Positions 49,692 through 59,595 of a stretch of DNA of 64,000 bases are shown here, piece by piece; position 1 is the stretch's first letter; each line of letters begins with the position of its first letter. Position numbers and translations under genes: made by a program. The DNA lies in NCBI RefSeq assembly GCF_014192375.1, contig NZ_JACHXV010000006.1, positions 1 through 64,000 on the forward strand. Direction: 5' to 3'. The notes below the pieces were generated by a model. It was not told the origin of the DNA. It did no database searches and was given only the letters and a program-made list of their open reading frames with translations. This DNA comes from Endobacter medicaginis. Its GTDB lineage: Bacteria; Pseudomonadota; Alphaproteobacteria; Acetobacterales; Acetobacteraceae.

Positions 49692-51404
49692 TCAGACCTC
49701 GGTCTGGTTGCGGCGACGGATCGCCGCACCGAGGATGTCGCCGAGCGAGGCGCCGCTGTCGGCGGAGCCGTAGTCGGAGATCGCCTGCTTGTCGTCGTCC
49801 ATCTCGCGGCCCTTGATGGTGAGCTGGACCTTGCGCGAGGCGCGGTCCACCGACACCACCTTGGCATCGACGCGCTCGCCGACGGCGAAACGCTCCGGAC
49901 GCTGCTCGCCCTTGTCGCGGGCCAGCTCGGCGCGGCGGATGAAGCCGGTCAGCACCTCGTCGACCTTCACCTCGATGCCGTTGGACTGAACGGCGGTCAC
50001 GGTGCAGGTGACGATCTGGCCCTTGTTGACACGGGTGAGCGTGTCGGCGGCCGGATCCTCGGCGAGCTGCTTGATGCCGAGCGAGATGCGCTCCTTCTCG
50101 ACATCGACATCGAGCACCTTGGCCTGCACGACCTGGCCCTTCTCGAAGCGGGCCATGGCGGTCTCGCCGGGCTCGTCCCAGGACAGGTCGGACATGTGGA
50201 CCATGCCGTCGATGTCGGCCGAGAGCCCGATGAACAGGCCGAACTCGGTGACGTTGCGGACCTCGCCCTCGACCGTCGAGCCGATGCGATGCTCCTCGGC
50301 GAACACCTCCCACGGATTGCGCTGCACCTGCTTGAGGCCCAGCGAGATCCGGCGCTTGGAGCTGTCGACATCCAGCACCATCACGTCGACCTCCTGCGAG
50401 GTGGCGACGATCTTGCCCGGATGGACGTTCTTCTTGGTCCAGCTCATCTCGGAGACGTGCACCAGACCCTCCACACCCGGTTCCAGCTCCACGAAGGCGC
50501 CGTAATCGGTGATGTTGGTCACGCGGCCGCTGTAGCGGGCTCCCGGCGGATACTTGATCGCCACGCCTTCCCACGGATCGGCTTCGAGCTGCTTCATGCC
50601 GAGGCTGATGCGCTGGGTCTCCGAGTTGAAGCGGATGACCTGCACGCGGACCTGCTGGCCGATCTGCAGCGCCTCGGAGGGGTGGTTGATGCGCTTCCAG
50701 GCGATGTCGGTGACATGCAGCAGGCCGTCGACGCCGCCGAGGTCCACGAACGCACCGTAATCGGTGATGTTCTTGACCACGCCGTCGAGGATCATGCCTT
50801 CCTTGAGGCCCTGGATCAGCTCGCTGCGCTGCTCCGCGCGGGTCTCTTCCAGAACCGCACGACGCGACACCACGATGTTGCCGCGCGCACGGTCCATCTT
50901 GAGGATCTGGAACGGCTGCGGGGTGCCCATCAGCGGGCCGGCATCGCGCACCGGGCGGATATCGACCTGGGAGCCGGGCAGGAACGCCATCGCGCCGCCG
51001 AGATCGACGGTGAAGCCGCCCTTGACGCGGCCATAGATGGTGCCGTTGACGCGCTGGTTGGCCTCGAAGGCCTTCTCGAGCGAGGTCCAGGCCTCCTCGC
51101 GGCGCGCCTTCTCGCGCGACAGCACGATGGAGCCGTCACGATCCTCGTAGCGCTCGACATAGAGCTCGATCACGTCGCCGGGCTGCACCTCGTGCGGCGC
51201 GCCGGGGACGCCAAATTCCTTCAGCGCGACGCGGCCCTCGCTCTTGAGGCCGACATCGACGATGGCGAACTCGTCGGTCAGCCGCAGCACGCGGCCGGTG
51301 ACGACGGAGCCATCGAAGCCGGTGTCACGGCCCAGCGTCTCGTCGAGGAGGGTGGAGAAATCTTCGCCGCGGAAATGATCGACGGCGGGGGCGTTTGAAG
51401 CCAA
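49692..51404 (-). CDS. rpsA: 30S ribosomal protein S1
   Basis: 570-residue mRNA-binding ribosomal protein with six S1 (OB-fold) repeats, visible through repeated modules such as GRVKGGFTVDLGGAMAFLPG, VKNITDYGAFVDLGGVDGLL, VTNITDYGAFVELEPGVEGL and VRNVTEFGLFIGLSADIDGM. The start is likely TTG 51404 (MASNAPAVDHFRGEDFS) with AGGAC 7 bases upstream; another TTG at 51422 is in frame. The order cmk-rpsA is conserved widely. Followed by the intrinsic terminator at 49634. Confidence 0.96.
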   Translation of the reverse strand: MASNAPAVDHFRGEDFSTLLDETLGRDTGFDGSVVTGRVLRLTDEFAIVDVGLKSEGRVALKEFGVPGAPHEVQPGDVIELYVERYEDRDGSIVLSREKARREEAWTSLEKAFEANQRVNGTIYGRVKGGFTVDLGGAMAFLPGSQVDIRPVRDAGPLMGTPQPFQILKMDRARGNIVVSRRAVLEETRAEQRSELIQGLKEGMILDGVVKNITDYGAFVDLGGVDGLLHVTDIAWKRINHPSEALQIGQQVRVQVIRFNSETQRISLGMKQLEADPWEGVAIKYPPGARYSGRVTNITDYGAFVELEPGVEGLVHVSEMSWTKKNVHPGKIVATSQEVDVMVLDVDSSKRRISLGLKQVQRNPWEVFAEEHRIGSTVEGEVRNVTEFGLFIGLSADIDGMVHMSDLSWDEPGETAMARFEKGQVVQAKVLDVDVEKERISLGIKQLAEDPAADTLTRVNKGQIVTCTVTAVQSNGIEVKVDEVLTGFIRRAELARDKGEQRPERFAVGERVDAKVVSVDRASRKVQLTIKGREMDDDKQAISDYGSADSGASLGDILGAAIRRRNQTEV

Positions 51405-51633
51405 GCGGTTTGTCCTGTTCAATGGGCGCCGGGAAGCTCAGCGGGCGCCACATCTTTCTGTCCTGCGCACCGCCGGGACGCGATCGTCGCGCCTGCGATA
51501 CGACTTGCGCCCGCTGCCCTCTCGAGGAAGGTCAGTCGCGAGCGCCGATTGCACTGAAAGGCCCTGATCGGACGCGCCGGTTTCGAGGCACGCCTGTCAG
51601 GCTGGGCCGTCATTGTCCCGACGCGCCGGAAAG

Positions 51634-52350
51634 TCAAGAATAATCGGTCCTTGGCGCCCCTGCCCGCTCGGCGACGATGGCAAGCGCGCGTTCCAGCACC
51701 GCTTCGATGTCGAGCGTGGAGCTGTCGAGCTCGACTGCGTCCATCGCGCGCGCCAGCGGCGCATCGGCGCGGCCGGCATCGGCCGCGTCGCGGGCCACCA
51801 GGGCCGCTTCGGTGGCGGCGATCGCGGTCCGCGCGGCGTCGGTGGTCGGATCCGCACCCGGGTTGAGCTGCGCCCAGCGGCGCCGGGCCCGCGCGGCGGG
51901 GCTGGCGGTGACGAACAGCTTCACCGGTGCGTGCGGGAAGATCACGGTGCCGATGTCGCGCCCGTCGAGCACAGCGCCGTGATGGGCGGCGAAGCTGCGC
52001 TGCAGGTCGAGCAGGGCGGCACGCACCGCCGGCATCGCCGCCACCGCGGAGGCGCCACGATCGACGGGCGGCGTGCGCAGGTCGGTGCGGGCCAGATCGG
52101 CGGTCCCGAGCGAGGCAGCGAGTTCGGCGGCACGGCTGGCGGCCTGGGCCGCATCCTCGGGCCAGCCGGCATCGATCAGCCTCGCGGCGGTGGCGCGGTA
52201 GAGCAGCCCGGTATCGAGATGCGGCAGGCCGAGCCGCGCGGCGAGCAGCTTGGCCAGCGTGCCCTTGCCGGCGGCGGCCGGGCCGTCGACCGCGATCACC
52301 AGGCGCGCATGGGAGGGGTTGGCGGAATCGGCGCCGGTCTGCTCGGTCAT
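51634..52350 (-). CDS. cmk: Cytidylate kinase
   Basis: Phosphorylates CMP and dCMP. The P-loop is IAVDGPAAAGKGTLAKLLA near residues 18-36, followed by LDTGLLYRATA near 46, the substrate-binding LDGRDIGTVIFPHAPVKLFV near 127 and the LID with Arg-rich ARARRRWAQL near 154. Length 238 residues, slightly above the norm due to a short N-terminal extension. Upstream of rpsA on the same strand with a 229-base gap that holds no obvious gene, so an internal rpsA promoter is likely there. Confidence 0.95.
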   Translation of the reverse strand: MTEQTGADSANPSHARLVIAVDGPAAAGKGTLAKLLAARLGLPHLDTGLLYRATAARLIDAGWPEDAAQAASRAAELAASLGTADLARTDLRTPPVDRGASAVAAMPAVRAALLDLQRSFAAHHGAVLDGRDIGTVIFPHAPVKLFVTASPAARARRRWAQLNPGADPTTDAARTAIAATEAALVARDAADAGRADAPLARAMDAVELDSSTLDIEAVLERALAIVAERAGAPRTDYS

Positions 52351-52515
52351 GCCGGCCGCATAGCCCGGCCATGCCGGCTTGACGAGGGGGCGGCGTGGAA
52401 CGGGTCGACCGAATTGACAGCGCGGCGGGCGTCTGGCATGGGGCGCGCCTCCTTATCGGACCTCTTCCCTTGGCGGACCCGCTCCGCGAAGGCGCATCAC
52501 TTGTCGGGAAGCACC

Positions 52516-52857
52516 ATGGCGAAGCCTGAACTCGGCCTCAAGCGTACTTGCGTCAGTTGCGGCGCGAAGTTCTACGATCTCGGCCGCGTCCCCGCCGAGT
52601 GCCCGAAATGCGGCACCGAGCAGCCGGTCGAGCAGCCGCGCCTGCGCAGCGGCAATCTCGCCGACGAGCGCCGTCTCAAGAAGGCCGCCCCGCTGCCGGC
52701 CGACGGCGACGTGGACGTGGATGCCGACGTGGCCGAGGACGACGACGCCGAGGACGATGCGGCGATCGAGGAGGATGCGGACGATCTCGATGACGATGCC
52801 GATGCGATCGGCAACGAGATCGAGGTCGAGACCGACGGCGACAACGACGAGAACTGA
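52516..52857 (+). CDS. TIGR02300 family (FYDLN acid) protein
   Basis: 113-residue alphaproteobacterial protein. N-terminal zinc-ribbon-like motif with CVSCGAKFYDLGRVPAECPK then CG (two CxxC pairs), the FYDL signature, then a highly acidic C-terminus (more than 30 Asp/Glu in the last 55 residues). The function is unknown; the family is nearly confined to Alphaproteobacteria, which supports the taxonomic placement. ATG 52516 starts MAKPELGLKRTC. Divergent from cmk. Confidence 0.93.
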   Translation: MAKPELGLKRTCVSCGAKFYDLGRVPAECPKCGTEQPVEQPRLRSGNLADERRLKKAAPLPADGDVDVDADVAEDDDAEDDAAIEEDADDLDDDADAIGNEIEVETDGDNDEN

Positions 52858-53275
52858 GCGCGCCGCCTCCGCCGCCCTCGGAAAGCGGGATTGAGGGCGG
52901 CCTGCGGCGTGATGGTCCGGGCCAGGTCGTGGCCGGCGAACGGGATCAGCGCGCCGACGATCAGACCGAGCCGCGTCTGGTCGATCAACCCGATACGCAT
53001 CGACCACATCCCCGCGCCCACACCGTCCGGCGGGTGGCATCGACGAAGCGGAACAGCGCCTCCACCGGCAGGCTGGAGAACGGAGCGCTCAGCAGGAGCG
53101 CGGTCGCGCACCCGAGCAGCCGAAGGTGCATGCGCGTCATGTGACCCATCGGACACGCAGCGCGGCTGAAGCGCAGGCGGGAGACATCCCGACGAGGGGA
53201 TGTGGCGTTGAGCGCGGCGGTCGGCTCACCTATGGCTGACGGATCGACCGACATCCGCCCGGGAGTACCGAACGC
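52858..53275. other. Gene-poor 418-base region, possible remnant of a small gene
   Basis: On the minus strand a short frame from 53140 to 52985 begins MTRMHLRLLGCATALLLSAP, signal-peptide-like, and an overlapping frame continues with hydrophobic sequence (LGLIVGALIPFAGHDLA). Together they look like two halves of a small membrane or secreted protein interrupted by a frameshift, but each is short and lacks a good ribosome binding site. The rest should hold the promoter of the oligopeptidase gene. Nothing else supportable is seen. Confidence 0.3.
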
Positions 53276-55498
53276 ATGCGACATCAGAGCCGCCACGCAG
53301 GAGGCCGTTGTCGCGGCCGCGCCGCCTGGGTCGGGGGAGCCTTGTGTCTGGCCATCACCGCGGCGCAGGCCTCGCCGCCGCCGATGCAGGCAGGCCCGGG
53401 CTTCGCCTCGCCCGCCTCGTCGGCGAAGCTGCCCGAAGAGCCGTCCGCGGTGCCCGACGACGTGCATCCCTGGCTGAGCCAGATCGACGGCGCGAGGGCG
53501 ATGGGTTGGGTGCGAGCCCAGAATGCGCGCTCCCTGAAGGTGTTGCAGTCTGACCCGCATTACGCAGGCTTCTACGCGCAGGCGCTGGCGATCGAGCAGT
53601 CGCATGACCGTCTCGCAATGCCGATGCCGCTCGCAGGCGCGATCTTCAATTTCTGGCGCGACAAGGACCATGTACGCGGCATCCTGCGCCGCACGACGCA
53701 GGTCTCGTTCCTGGGCAGCACGCCGGACTGGCGCACGGTGCTCGATCTCGATGCGCTGACCCGCCGGGAGCACGCGAACTGGGTCTACGAAGGGCTGAAC
53801 TGCGCCGAGCCGGGCGAGACACGGTGTCTGGTGTCGCTGTCGGATGGCGGCGAGGATGCGACCACCGAGCGCGAGTTCGACCTGGCCTCGGGGCAGTTCG
53901 TCAAAGGCGGGTTCACGCTGCCGCATTCCAAGCAGACCATCGCCTGGGTCGATGACGACACGCTGCTGGTGGCGCGCGACTGGGGCGCCGGCACGCTGAC
54001 CGCGTCCGGCTACCCGTTCGTGGTCAAGCTCCTGCATCGCGGCGAGAGCCTCGCGCAGGCGAAGGAGGTCTATCGCGCCGGCCCAATGCAGATCGGCGTC
54101 GATCCGCTGCAGTTCGCCGACGGCCAGGGCCACAGAGTCGACATCCTCATGACCGAGCTGGCGACGTTCCACTATGCCTACCGGGTCTGGACCCCACAGG
54201 GGCTGCGGCTGCTCGACCTGCCCGAGCAGGCCGATCTGGAAGGGCTGCTCGACAACCGGCTGATCGTTCATCTCAACGAGGACTGGGCGCCGAAAGGGGC
54301 GGCGAAGATCGGTGCGGGGGCGCTGATCGCACTCGATCTCGACCATCCCGACGCGGCTGCGTCGGTGATCTTCGCGCCCGGACCGCGACAGTCGGTCGAG
54401 GATGTGGCGGTGACGAAGAGCCGCGTTCTCGCCTCGGTCTATGACAACGTGCGCGGTCGGGGGATGGTGTTCGCACCCGACGGTGCGGGCTGGCGGGCGC
54501 AGAGCCTCGACCTGCCGGGCAATGTCGCGGTCAACGTGGTCGCGGCCGACACCCATTCCGACAGCGGCTTCCTGACCGTGGCCGGGTTCCTCACCCCGAC
54601 CGAGCTCTGGCATGCCGACACCGCCATCCCGACGGTGAGGAAGGTCCGTGCCCTGCCCGCCCAGTTCGATGCGAGCGGCATGGTGGTGGATCAGTACGAG
54701 GCGAAATCCTCCGACGGGACGATGATCCCCTATTTCGTCGTCCATCGCCGCGACTGGGCGAAGGATGGCTCCAACCCGACCATGCTCTACGCCTATGGCG
54801 GGTTCGGGGTCTCGATGCTGCCGCGCTATTCTGGCGTGCTGGGCAAGCTCTGGCTCGATCACGGCGGGGTCTACGTGCTGGCCAACATCCGCGGCGGCGG
54901 CGAGTTCGGACCGAAATGGCACGATGCCGGTCTCAAGACACACCGACAGCTCATCTATGACGATTTCGCCGCCGTCGCGCGTGACCTCGCGACACGCGGC
55001 ATCGCCGACGCGGCGCATCTGGGCATTCGCGGCGGCTCCAATGGCGGCCTGCTGATGGGGGTGGAGTTCACCCAGCATCCCGAGCTGTGGCACGCGGTGA
55101 TCATCGAGGTGCCGCTGCTCGACATGCTGAATTTCGAGACCATGTCGGCGGGCGCGAGCTGGGTCGGTGAATACGGCTCGGTGTCGGTCCCCGAGCAGCG
55201 CGCGTTCCTCGCCCGCATCTCGCCGCTGCAGAACCTGCACGCGGACGGGCATTATCCGGAGCCGTTCATCTTCACCACCACCAAGGACGATCGCGTCGGT
55301 CCGGTGCATGCGCGCCGCTTCGCCGCACGCATGGAGGCGATGGGGCTGCCGTTCCTCTATTACGAGGAGACCGAGGGCGGCCACCATGCGGGCGCGAACC
55401 AGCGCGAGGTGGCCGAGCAGGAGGCGCTCGAATACACCTATCTGACGAAGAAGCTGATGGAGCCCGCGAAGCCCGCCGCACCCCAGACCACACGATGA
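53276..55498 (+). CDS. Prolyl oligopeptidase family serine peptidase (S9A)
   Basis: 740-residue exported enzyme: Arg-rich signal segment (residues 1-32, ending AQA), a seven-bladed propeller-like middle, and a C-terminal alpha/beta hydrolase domain. Catalytic Ser in LGIRGGSNGGLLMGVEF near residue 588, Asp in TTTKDDRVGPVHARRF near 670 and His in EETEGGHHAGANQ near 703. Also the conserved YAYGGFGVSMLPRYSG near 505. Cleaves short proline-containing peptides, likely in the periplasm. The stop overlaps the antiporter start (ATGA). Confidence 0.93.
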   Translation: MRHQSRHAGGRCRGRAAWVGGALCLAITAAQASPPPMQAGPGFASPASSAKLPEEPSAVPDDVHPWLSQIDGARAMGWVRAQNARSLKVLQSDPHYAGFYAQALAIEQSHDRLAMPMPLAGAIFNFWRDKDHVRGILRRTTQVSFLGSTPDWRTVLDLDALTRREHANWVYEGLNCAEPGETRCLVSLSDGGEDATTEREFDLASGQFVKGGFTLPHSKQTIAWVDDDTLLVARDWGAGTLTASGYPFVVKLLHRGESLAQAKEVYRAGPMQIGVDPLQFADGQGHRVDILMTELATFHYAYRVWTPQGLRLLDLPEQADLEGLLDNRLIVHLNEDWAPKGAAKIGAGALIALDLDHPDAAASVIFAPGPRQSVEDVAVTKSRVLASVYDNVRGRGMVFAPDGAGWRAQSLDLPGNVAVNVVAADTHSDSGFLTVAGFLTPTELWHADTAIPTVRKVRALPAQFDASGMVVDQYEAKSSDGTMIPYFVVHRRDWAKDGSNPTMLYAYGGFGVSMLPRYSGVLGKLWLDHGGVYVLANIRGGGEFGPKWHDAGLKTHRQLIYDDFAAVARDLATRGIADAAHLGIRGGSNGGLLMGVEFTQHPELWHAVIIEVPLLDMLNFETMSAGASWVGEYGSVSVPEQRAFLARISPLQNLHADGHYPEPFIFTTTKDDRVGPVHARRFAARMEAMGLPFLYYEETEGGHHAGANQREVAEQEALEYTYLTKKLMEPAKPAAPQTTR

Positions 55499-56766
55499 CC
55501 GCGCTTTCGGTCCTCGCCATCCTGCTGACCCTGTCGGCGCTGTTCGGGGTGGCGAACCAGCTCACCCTGCGGCTGCCGAACACGATTGGCGTGCTGGTGT
55601 TCGCGATGCTCGGCTCGATCGTGCTGCTGGTGGTCAACAGCGTGCTGCCGGCAATCGACCTGCACGGCCTGGCGAAATCGCTGCTCGGCAGCATCAACCT
55701 GCCGGAAGCGCTGATGAACGGCGCGCTGTCGTTCCTGCTGTTCGCGGGCGCGCTGCAGGTCGATCTCGGCCAGATGCTGAACCGCAAGCTGTCCATCGTG
55801 ACGCTGGCGCTGATCGGCACGCTGCTTGCGGTGGGGCTGCTGGCGGTCGCGACCTGGTTCGCCTTTCCGCTGTTCGGCGTCGAGGTGCCGCTGATCTGGT
55901 GCATCGTGCTGGGTGCGATCCTCGCCCCCACCGATCCGGTGTCCGTGGTCGGCATGCTGCGCCGGCTCGGCCTGCCGGAAGGGCTGCAGGCGGTGTTCGC
56001 CGGCGAGAGCCTGTTCAATGACGGCGTCGGCATCGTCGCCTATGGCGTGGCCCTCGAACTCGCCACCGGCACCGCGGACCACGGCCTGCGCAGCATCGGG
56101 GAGGTGTTCTGCCTCGAAGCGATCGGCGGCGTGCTGCTCGGTTTCGCGCTTGGCTGGATCGCCCTCGCCCTGCTGCGCATCGCCCGCGATGCACAGGTCG
56201 AACTGATCATCACCCTGGCCCTCGCCGCCGGCACGTTCAGCCTGGCAGGCGCGCTGCACATGTCTGGGCCGATCGCCACCGTGGTCGCGGGGCTGGTGCT
56301 GGGGACGCGGCATTCCGAACGCTGGATCAGCGAGCATGGCCGCCACGAGATGCGGCAGTTCTGGTCGCTGATCGACGAGGTGCTCAATGCGATGCTGTTC
56401 CTGCTGATCGGCTTCGAGGTGCTGGACCTGCCGCTGCACCCGGGACTGATCGGGGTGGCCGTGGTGGCGATCGCGATCGCCGTCGCCGCCCGCGCGCTGT
56501 CCGTTGCGCTGGCCACCCTGCCGATCAACATCGTCGGTGGCAGTGTGGCCGGCAGTCACCGGCTCGGCACGCTGGTGGTGCTGGCCTGGGGCGGCCTGCG
56601 CGGCGGCATTTCGGTGGCCCTCGCGCTGGCCTTGCCCGACAGTCCGTATCGCGGCACGCTGCTGACCATTTGCTACGCTGTGGTGGTGTTCACCATCATC
56701 GTGCAGGGCCTGACCATCGAGAAGGTCGCCGGCATGTTCTACAAGCTGCGCCCCGCGCAGGAATGA
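55495..56766 (+). CDS. CPA1-type sodium/proton antiporter
   Basis: 423-residue transporter with 12-13 helices. The ion site is LAPTDPVSVVGMLRRLGLPE near residue 142 with the conserved TDPV and Asp, followed by FAGESLFNDGVGIVAYG near 167 (FNDG motif). The loop GGLRGGISVALALALPDSP near 365 is typical of the NhaP/NHE family. Exchanges Na+ or K+ for H+. ATG overlaps the peptidase stop and its own stop overlaps the SDR start (ATGA), a coupled trio. Confidence 0.93.
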   Translation: MTALSVLAILLTLSALFGVANQLTLRLPNTIGVLVFAMLGSIVLLVVNSVLPAIDLHGLAKSLLGSINLPEALMNGALSFLLFAGALQVDLGQMLNRKLSIVTLALIGTLLAVGLLAVATWFAFPLFGVEVPLIWCIVLGAILAPTDPVSVVGMLRRLGLPEGLQAVFAGESLFNDGVGIVAYGVALELATGTADHGLRSIGEVFCLEAIGGVLLGFALGWIALALLRIARDAQVELIITLALAAGTFSLAGALHMSGPIATVVAGLVLGTRHSERWISEHGRHEMRQFWSLIDEVLNAMLFLLIGFEVLDLPLHPGLIGVAVVAIAIAVAARALSVALATLPINIVGGSVAGSHRLGTLVVLAWGGLRGGISVALALALPDSPYRGTLLTICYAVVVFTIIVQGLTIEKVAGMFYKLRPAQE

Positions 56767-57638
56767 GGAAGCGACGCACTTCTCCGCCGCCTCCGGTGGT
56801 GCTGATCACCGGCTGCTCGTCCGGTATCGGGCGGGCGCTGGCGGAGGAATTCCTCCGCCGCGGCCAGCCCGTGGTCGCCACCGCCCGGCGCAGCACCGAT
56901 CTCACGCCGCTGTCCGCACTCGGCGCGACGGTCGCAGCCCTCGACATCACCGATCGCGGGGCGGCCGAGAACCTGCTCGCGGTGCTGGCGGCGGACGGCA
57001 TCGAGATCGACATGCTGGTCAACAATGCCGGCTTCGGCGCGATGGGGCCGCTGGCCGAGCTGAGCGATGCACAGTGGCGGCGGCAGTTCGACGTCAACCT
57101 GTTCGCACCGATGGCGCTGACGCGGCTGGTGCTGCCGCGGATGATCGCGCGACGGACCGGCTGCATCGTCAATATCGGTAGCATCTCCGGCGAGGTGCCG
57201 ACACCGTTCTCGGGTGCGTATTGCGCCAGCAAGGCGGCCTTCAACGCCGCCTCCGACGTGCTGCGGATGGAACTGGCACCCTTCGGGGTGAAGGTGGTGT
57301 CGGTCCTGCCGGGCGGCATCGCCTCCTCGTTCGGCGACACGGCCTCGGCGGGTGCCACGCTCGCCCCCGGCTCCGCCTACGCCCCCTGGGCCGACGCGAT
57401 CGCCGCGCGCGCCAGGGCCAGCCAGCACGGCGCGATGCCCGCCGACACGTTCGCCCGTCGTGTCGTCGCACTACTGCTGCGCCGAACCCCGCCCCCGGTG
57501 ATCCATCTCGGCACGCATGCGCGGCTGCTGCCGGCGATGAAGCGTGCCCTGCCCCGTGCACGGCTTGAATCGGTCCTCACCCGGCGCTTCGGGCTACGAG
57601 GAGGCACGACAGCCGGCCAGCCCGTCAGAACCGAGTAA
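56763..57638 (+). CDS. Short-chain dehydrogenase/reductase
   Basis: 291-residue SDR with ITGCSSGIGRALAEEF near residue 15, NNAG near 88, catalytic Ser in VNIGSISGEV near 140 and YCASKAAFNA near 153. The C-terminal 70 residues include PPPVIHLGTHARLLPAMKRALP, which resembles the longer SDRs acting on lipids or retinol-like substrates. ATG 56763 overlaps the antiporter stop. Substrate unknown. Confidence 0.88.
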   Translation: MRKRRTSPPPPVVLITGCSSGIGRALAEEFLRRGQPVVATARRSTDLTPLSALGATVAALDITDRGAAENLLAVLAADGIEIDMLVNNAGFGAMGPLAELSDAQWRRQFDVNLFAPMALTRLVLPRMIARRTGCIVNIGSISGEVPTPFSGAYCASKAAFNAASDVLRMELAPFGVKVVSVLPGGIASSFGDTASAGATLAPGSAYAPWADAIAARARASQHGAMPADTFARRVVALLLRRTPPPVIHLGTHARLLPAMKRALPRARLESVLTRRFGLRGGTTAGQPVRTE

Positions 57639-57698
57639 GCTGCTCCACCCCTGGGGGCGCCCGTTTTCATTCCAATCCAGTCGTCTTACGAGGTTGCT

Positions 57699-58478
57699 AT
57701 GACAACCACGGCATGCGACCCACCTCACGTCCTCATCACCGGCGGCTCCGCGGGCATCGGCCTCGGCCTCGCGAGACGCTATCTCGCCGCAGGCGCCCGC
57801 GTCCTCGTGACAGGCCGCGACCGCAGCCGTCTCGATGACGCCGCCGCATCCCACCCCGGCCTGCTCACCTGCATGTCCGACCTGGCCAACCCCGACGCCC
57901 GCGAGACCCTCGCCCTGGATGTACTAACGGTGCTGCCGCGCCTTTCGGTGCTGATCAACAACGCCGGTATCCAGCGCCGCGTCCCGCTCGCCCGCGACGT
58001 CGCCCCCTGGGCGGAGCGGCAGGCCGAGATCGACATCCTGCTCGCCGCCCCGGTCCACCTGAGCAGCCTGCTGGTTCCCGCCATGCTGCGCATCGGCGGC
58101 GACGCCACCATCGTCAACGTGACTTCCGGCGGGGCGATCGTCCCGCAGCCCTTCGCCCCCGTCTACGCCGCCTGCAAGGCCGCGCTCCACAGCCATACGG
58201 TTACCCTGCGCCACGCGCTGGCCGACACCCGGATCTTGGTCAAGGAATTGATCCCGCCCGCCGTCGCCACCGGGCTCGCGGGCCCCTCCGCCACCCACGG
58301 CGCCCCGCTGGACGCCTTCTGCGACGCCGTCTTCCCCGCACTGTGCGACCGACACAGCACCGAAATCGGCTTCGGCGTCACCGCCAGCGACACCTTCACC
58401 GCACCCCGCGCGCTCGAGCGTGACCTGTTCGATCGCTTCTCGACCCGTTTCGAGGTCGCGACCTACGCCCGGCCATGA
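57699..58478 (+). CDS. Short-chain dehydrogenase/reductase (DltE-like)
   Basis: 259-residue SDR with ITGGSAGIGLGLARRY near residue 14, SDLANP near 65, INNAGIQRRVPLARD near 85 and the catalytic YAACKAALHSHTVTLR near 157. The NNAGIQ and short variable C-terminus are typical of the DltE/YkvO-like subgroup, which often has oxidoreductase activity unrelated to D-alanylation. Sixty bases after the previous SDR; GAGG upstream of ATG 57699. Confidence 0.88.
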   Translation: MTTTACDPPHVLITGGSAGIGLGLARRYLAAGARVLVTGRDRSRLDDAAASHPGLLTCMSDLANPDARETLALDVLTVLPRLSVLINNAGIQRRVPLARDVAPWAERQAEIDILLAAPVHLSSLLVPAMLRIGGDATIVNVTSGGAIVPQPFAPVYAACKAALHSHTVTLRHALADTRILVKELIPPAVATGLAGPSATHGAPLDAFCDAVFPALCDRHSTEIGFGVTASDTFTAPRALERDLFDRFSTRFEVATYARP

Positions 58479-58553
58479 CCGACACCCACCCGCGCGACGA
58501 CGCCGGTGATCGTCGCCATCGCGGCGAGAGGCGTCCCCTGATGCCAGCGTGCC

Positions 58554-58569
58554 CCTGAGGGCTCTCAGG
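58554..58569. terminator. Hairpin between convergent SDR and M19 genes
   Basis: CCTGAG (58554-58559) and CTCAGG (58564-58569) form a perfect 6-bp stem with a 4-base loop that spans the dipeptidase stop codon. Small, without a T run; a possible shared weak terminator. Confidence 0.4.
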
Positions 58570-59563
58570 CGCGCTCCGCGCGTTCCATCAGGGTGAGGAA
58601 ATTGCCACCCCAGATCGCCGCGATCGAATCGTCGTCATAGCCCCGCCTGCGGAACTCCGCCGTCACGTTGGGGCTATCGGCGATGGTGGTGAAGCCCTCG
58701 ATACCACCGCCGCCGTCGAAATCGGAGCCGATGCCAACATGGGCGACACCGATCTTCTCGATCACATAGTCGATGTGGTCGACGAAATCGGCGATCCCGA
58801 CCGGCGTGCCGTCGAGACGCTTGCCACCGCGGCGCAGGAAGCTGCCCATGGCGGTAATCTGGATCAGCCCGCCCGTATCCTTCAACACCCGCAACTGCTC
58901 GTCGTCGAGATTGCGCGGGTGGTCGCACAGGGCGCGGACGCAGGCATGCGTCGCCACCACCGGTGTCTTCGACAGCTTCGCCGCCTGCAACATCGTGTCG
59001 CGATGCGCGTGCGAGACATCGATCAGGATGCCGAGAATGTTCATCTCGACGATCGCCGCCCGGCCCAGTCTGCTCAAGCCCCCATGCCGGATGACGGAGT
59101 CGCCGAGATCGCGACGCGGTATCGCGGAATCGGCCAGCAGATTGTGCCCGTTATGGGTCAGCGTGATGTAGCGCACGCCTGCGCGGCGGAACCGCTCCAG
59201 ACGCGACAGGTCGCGACCCATCGCGTAGCCGTTCTCGATGCACGCCACCACCGCGCGTGCGCCCTCGCCGAACGCCGCACGCACCTCGTCCGCCGTCTCG
59301 CACAGCCGCACACCCTCGGCCCGACCCATCCTGCCGATCTCGGCCAGCATCGCCGTCGCCCGCACCACCGCATCGCCATGACCGGCATCGTCGAGCGCCC
59401 CTTGCGGGATATAGGCGGCAAAACACCCCGCCGTGACCCCGCCTGCGCGCATCTTGGGGAAGTCGACACAACGCGACGTGATGCCGGTCGGGTCGTCCGT
59501 CACCGGCCACGGAATGTCGATATGGGAATCGAGGGCCAGCAGCCCCGCATGCAACGCATCCAT
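58565..59563 (-). CDS. Membrane dipeptidase family (M19) metallopeptidase
   Basis: 332-residue zinc dipeptidase-like protein. First metal motif LLALDSHIDIPWP near residue 10 (HxD), bridging Glu in VVACIENGYAM near 112, then the conserved His residues in LTHNGHNLLADS near 140 and DVSHAHRDTML near 181, and HVGIGSDFDGGGGIEG near 265. No signal peptide at ATG 59563. The frame is open to 60127 through the repeat region and the exonuclease gene, but that is antisense coincidence. M19 enzymes hydrolyse dipeptides, including some D-amino acid or beta-lactam forms; this bacterial type is often called a renal dipeptidase homologue. Confidence 0.9.
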   Translation of the reverse strand: MDALHAGLLALDSHIDIPWPVTDDPTGITSRCVDFPKMRAGGVTAGCFAAYIPQGALDDAGHGDAVVRATAMLAEIGRMGRAEGVRLCETADEVRAAFGEGARAVVACIENGYAMGRDLSRLERFRRAGVRYITLTHNGHNLLADSAIPRRDLGDSVIRHGGLSRLGRAAIVEMNILGILIDVSHAHRDTMLQAAKLSKTPVVATHACVRALCDHPRNLDDEQLRVLKDTGGLIQITAMGSFLRRGGKRLDGTPVGIADFVDHIDYVIEKIGVAHVGIGSDFDGGGGIEGFTTIADSPNVTAEFRRRGYDDDSIAAIWGGNFLTLMERAERA

Positions 59564-59595
59564 CCCCACCACGCAAGCGCAACACGCTCCGGCGC

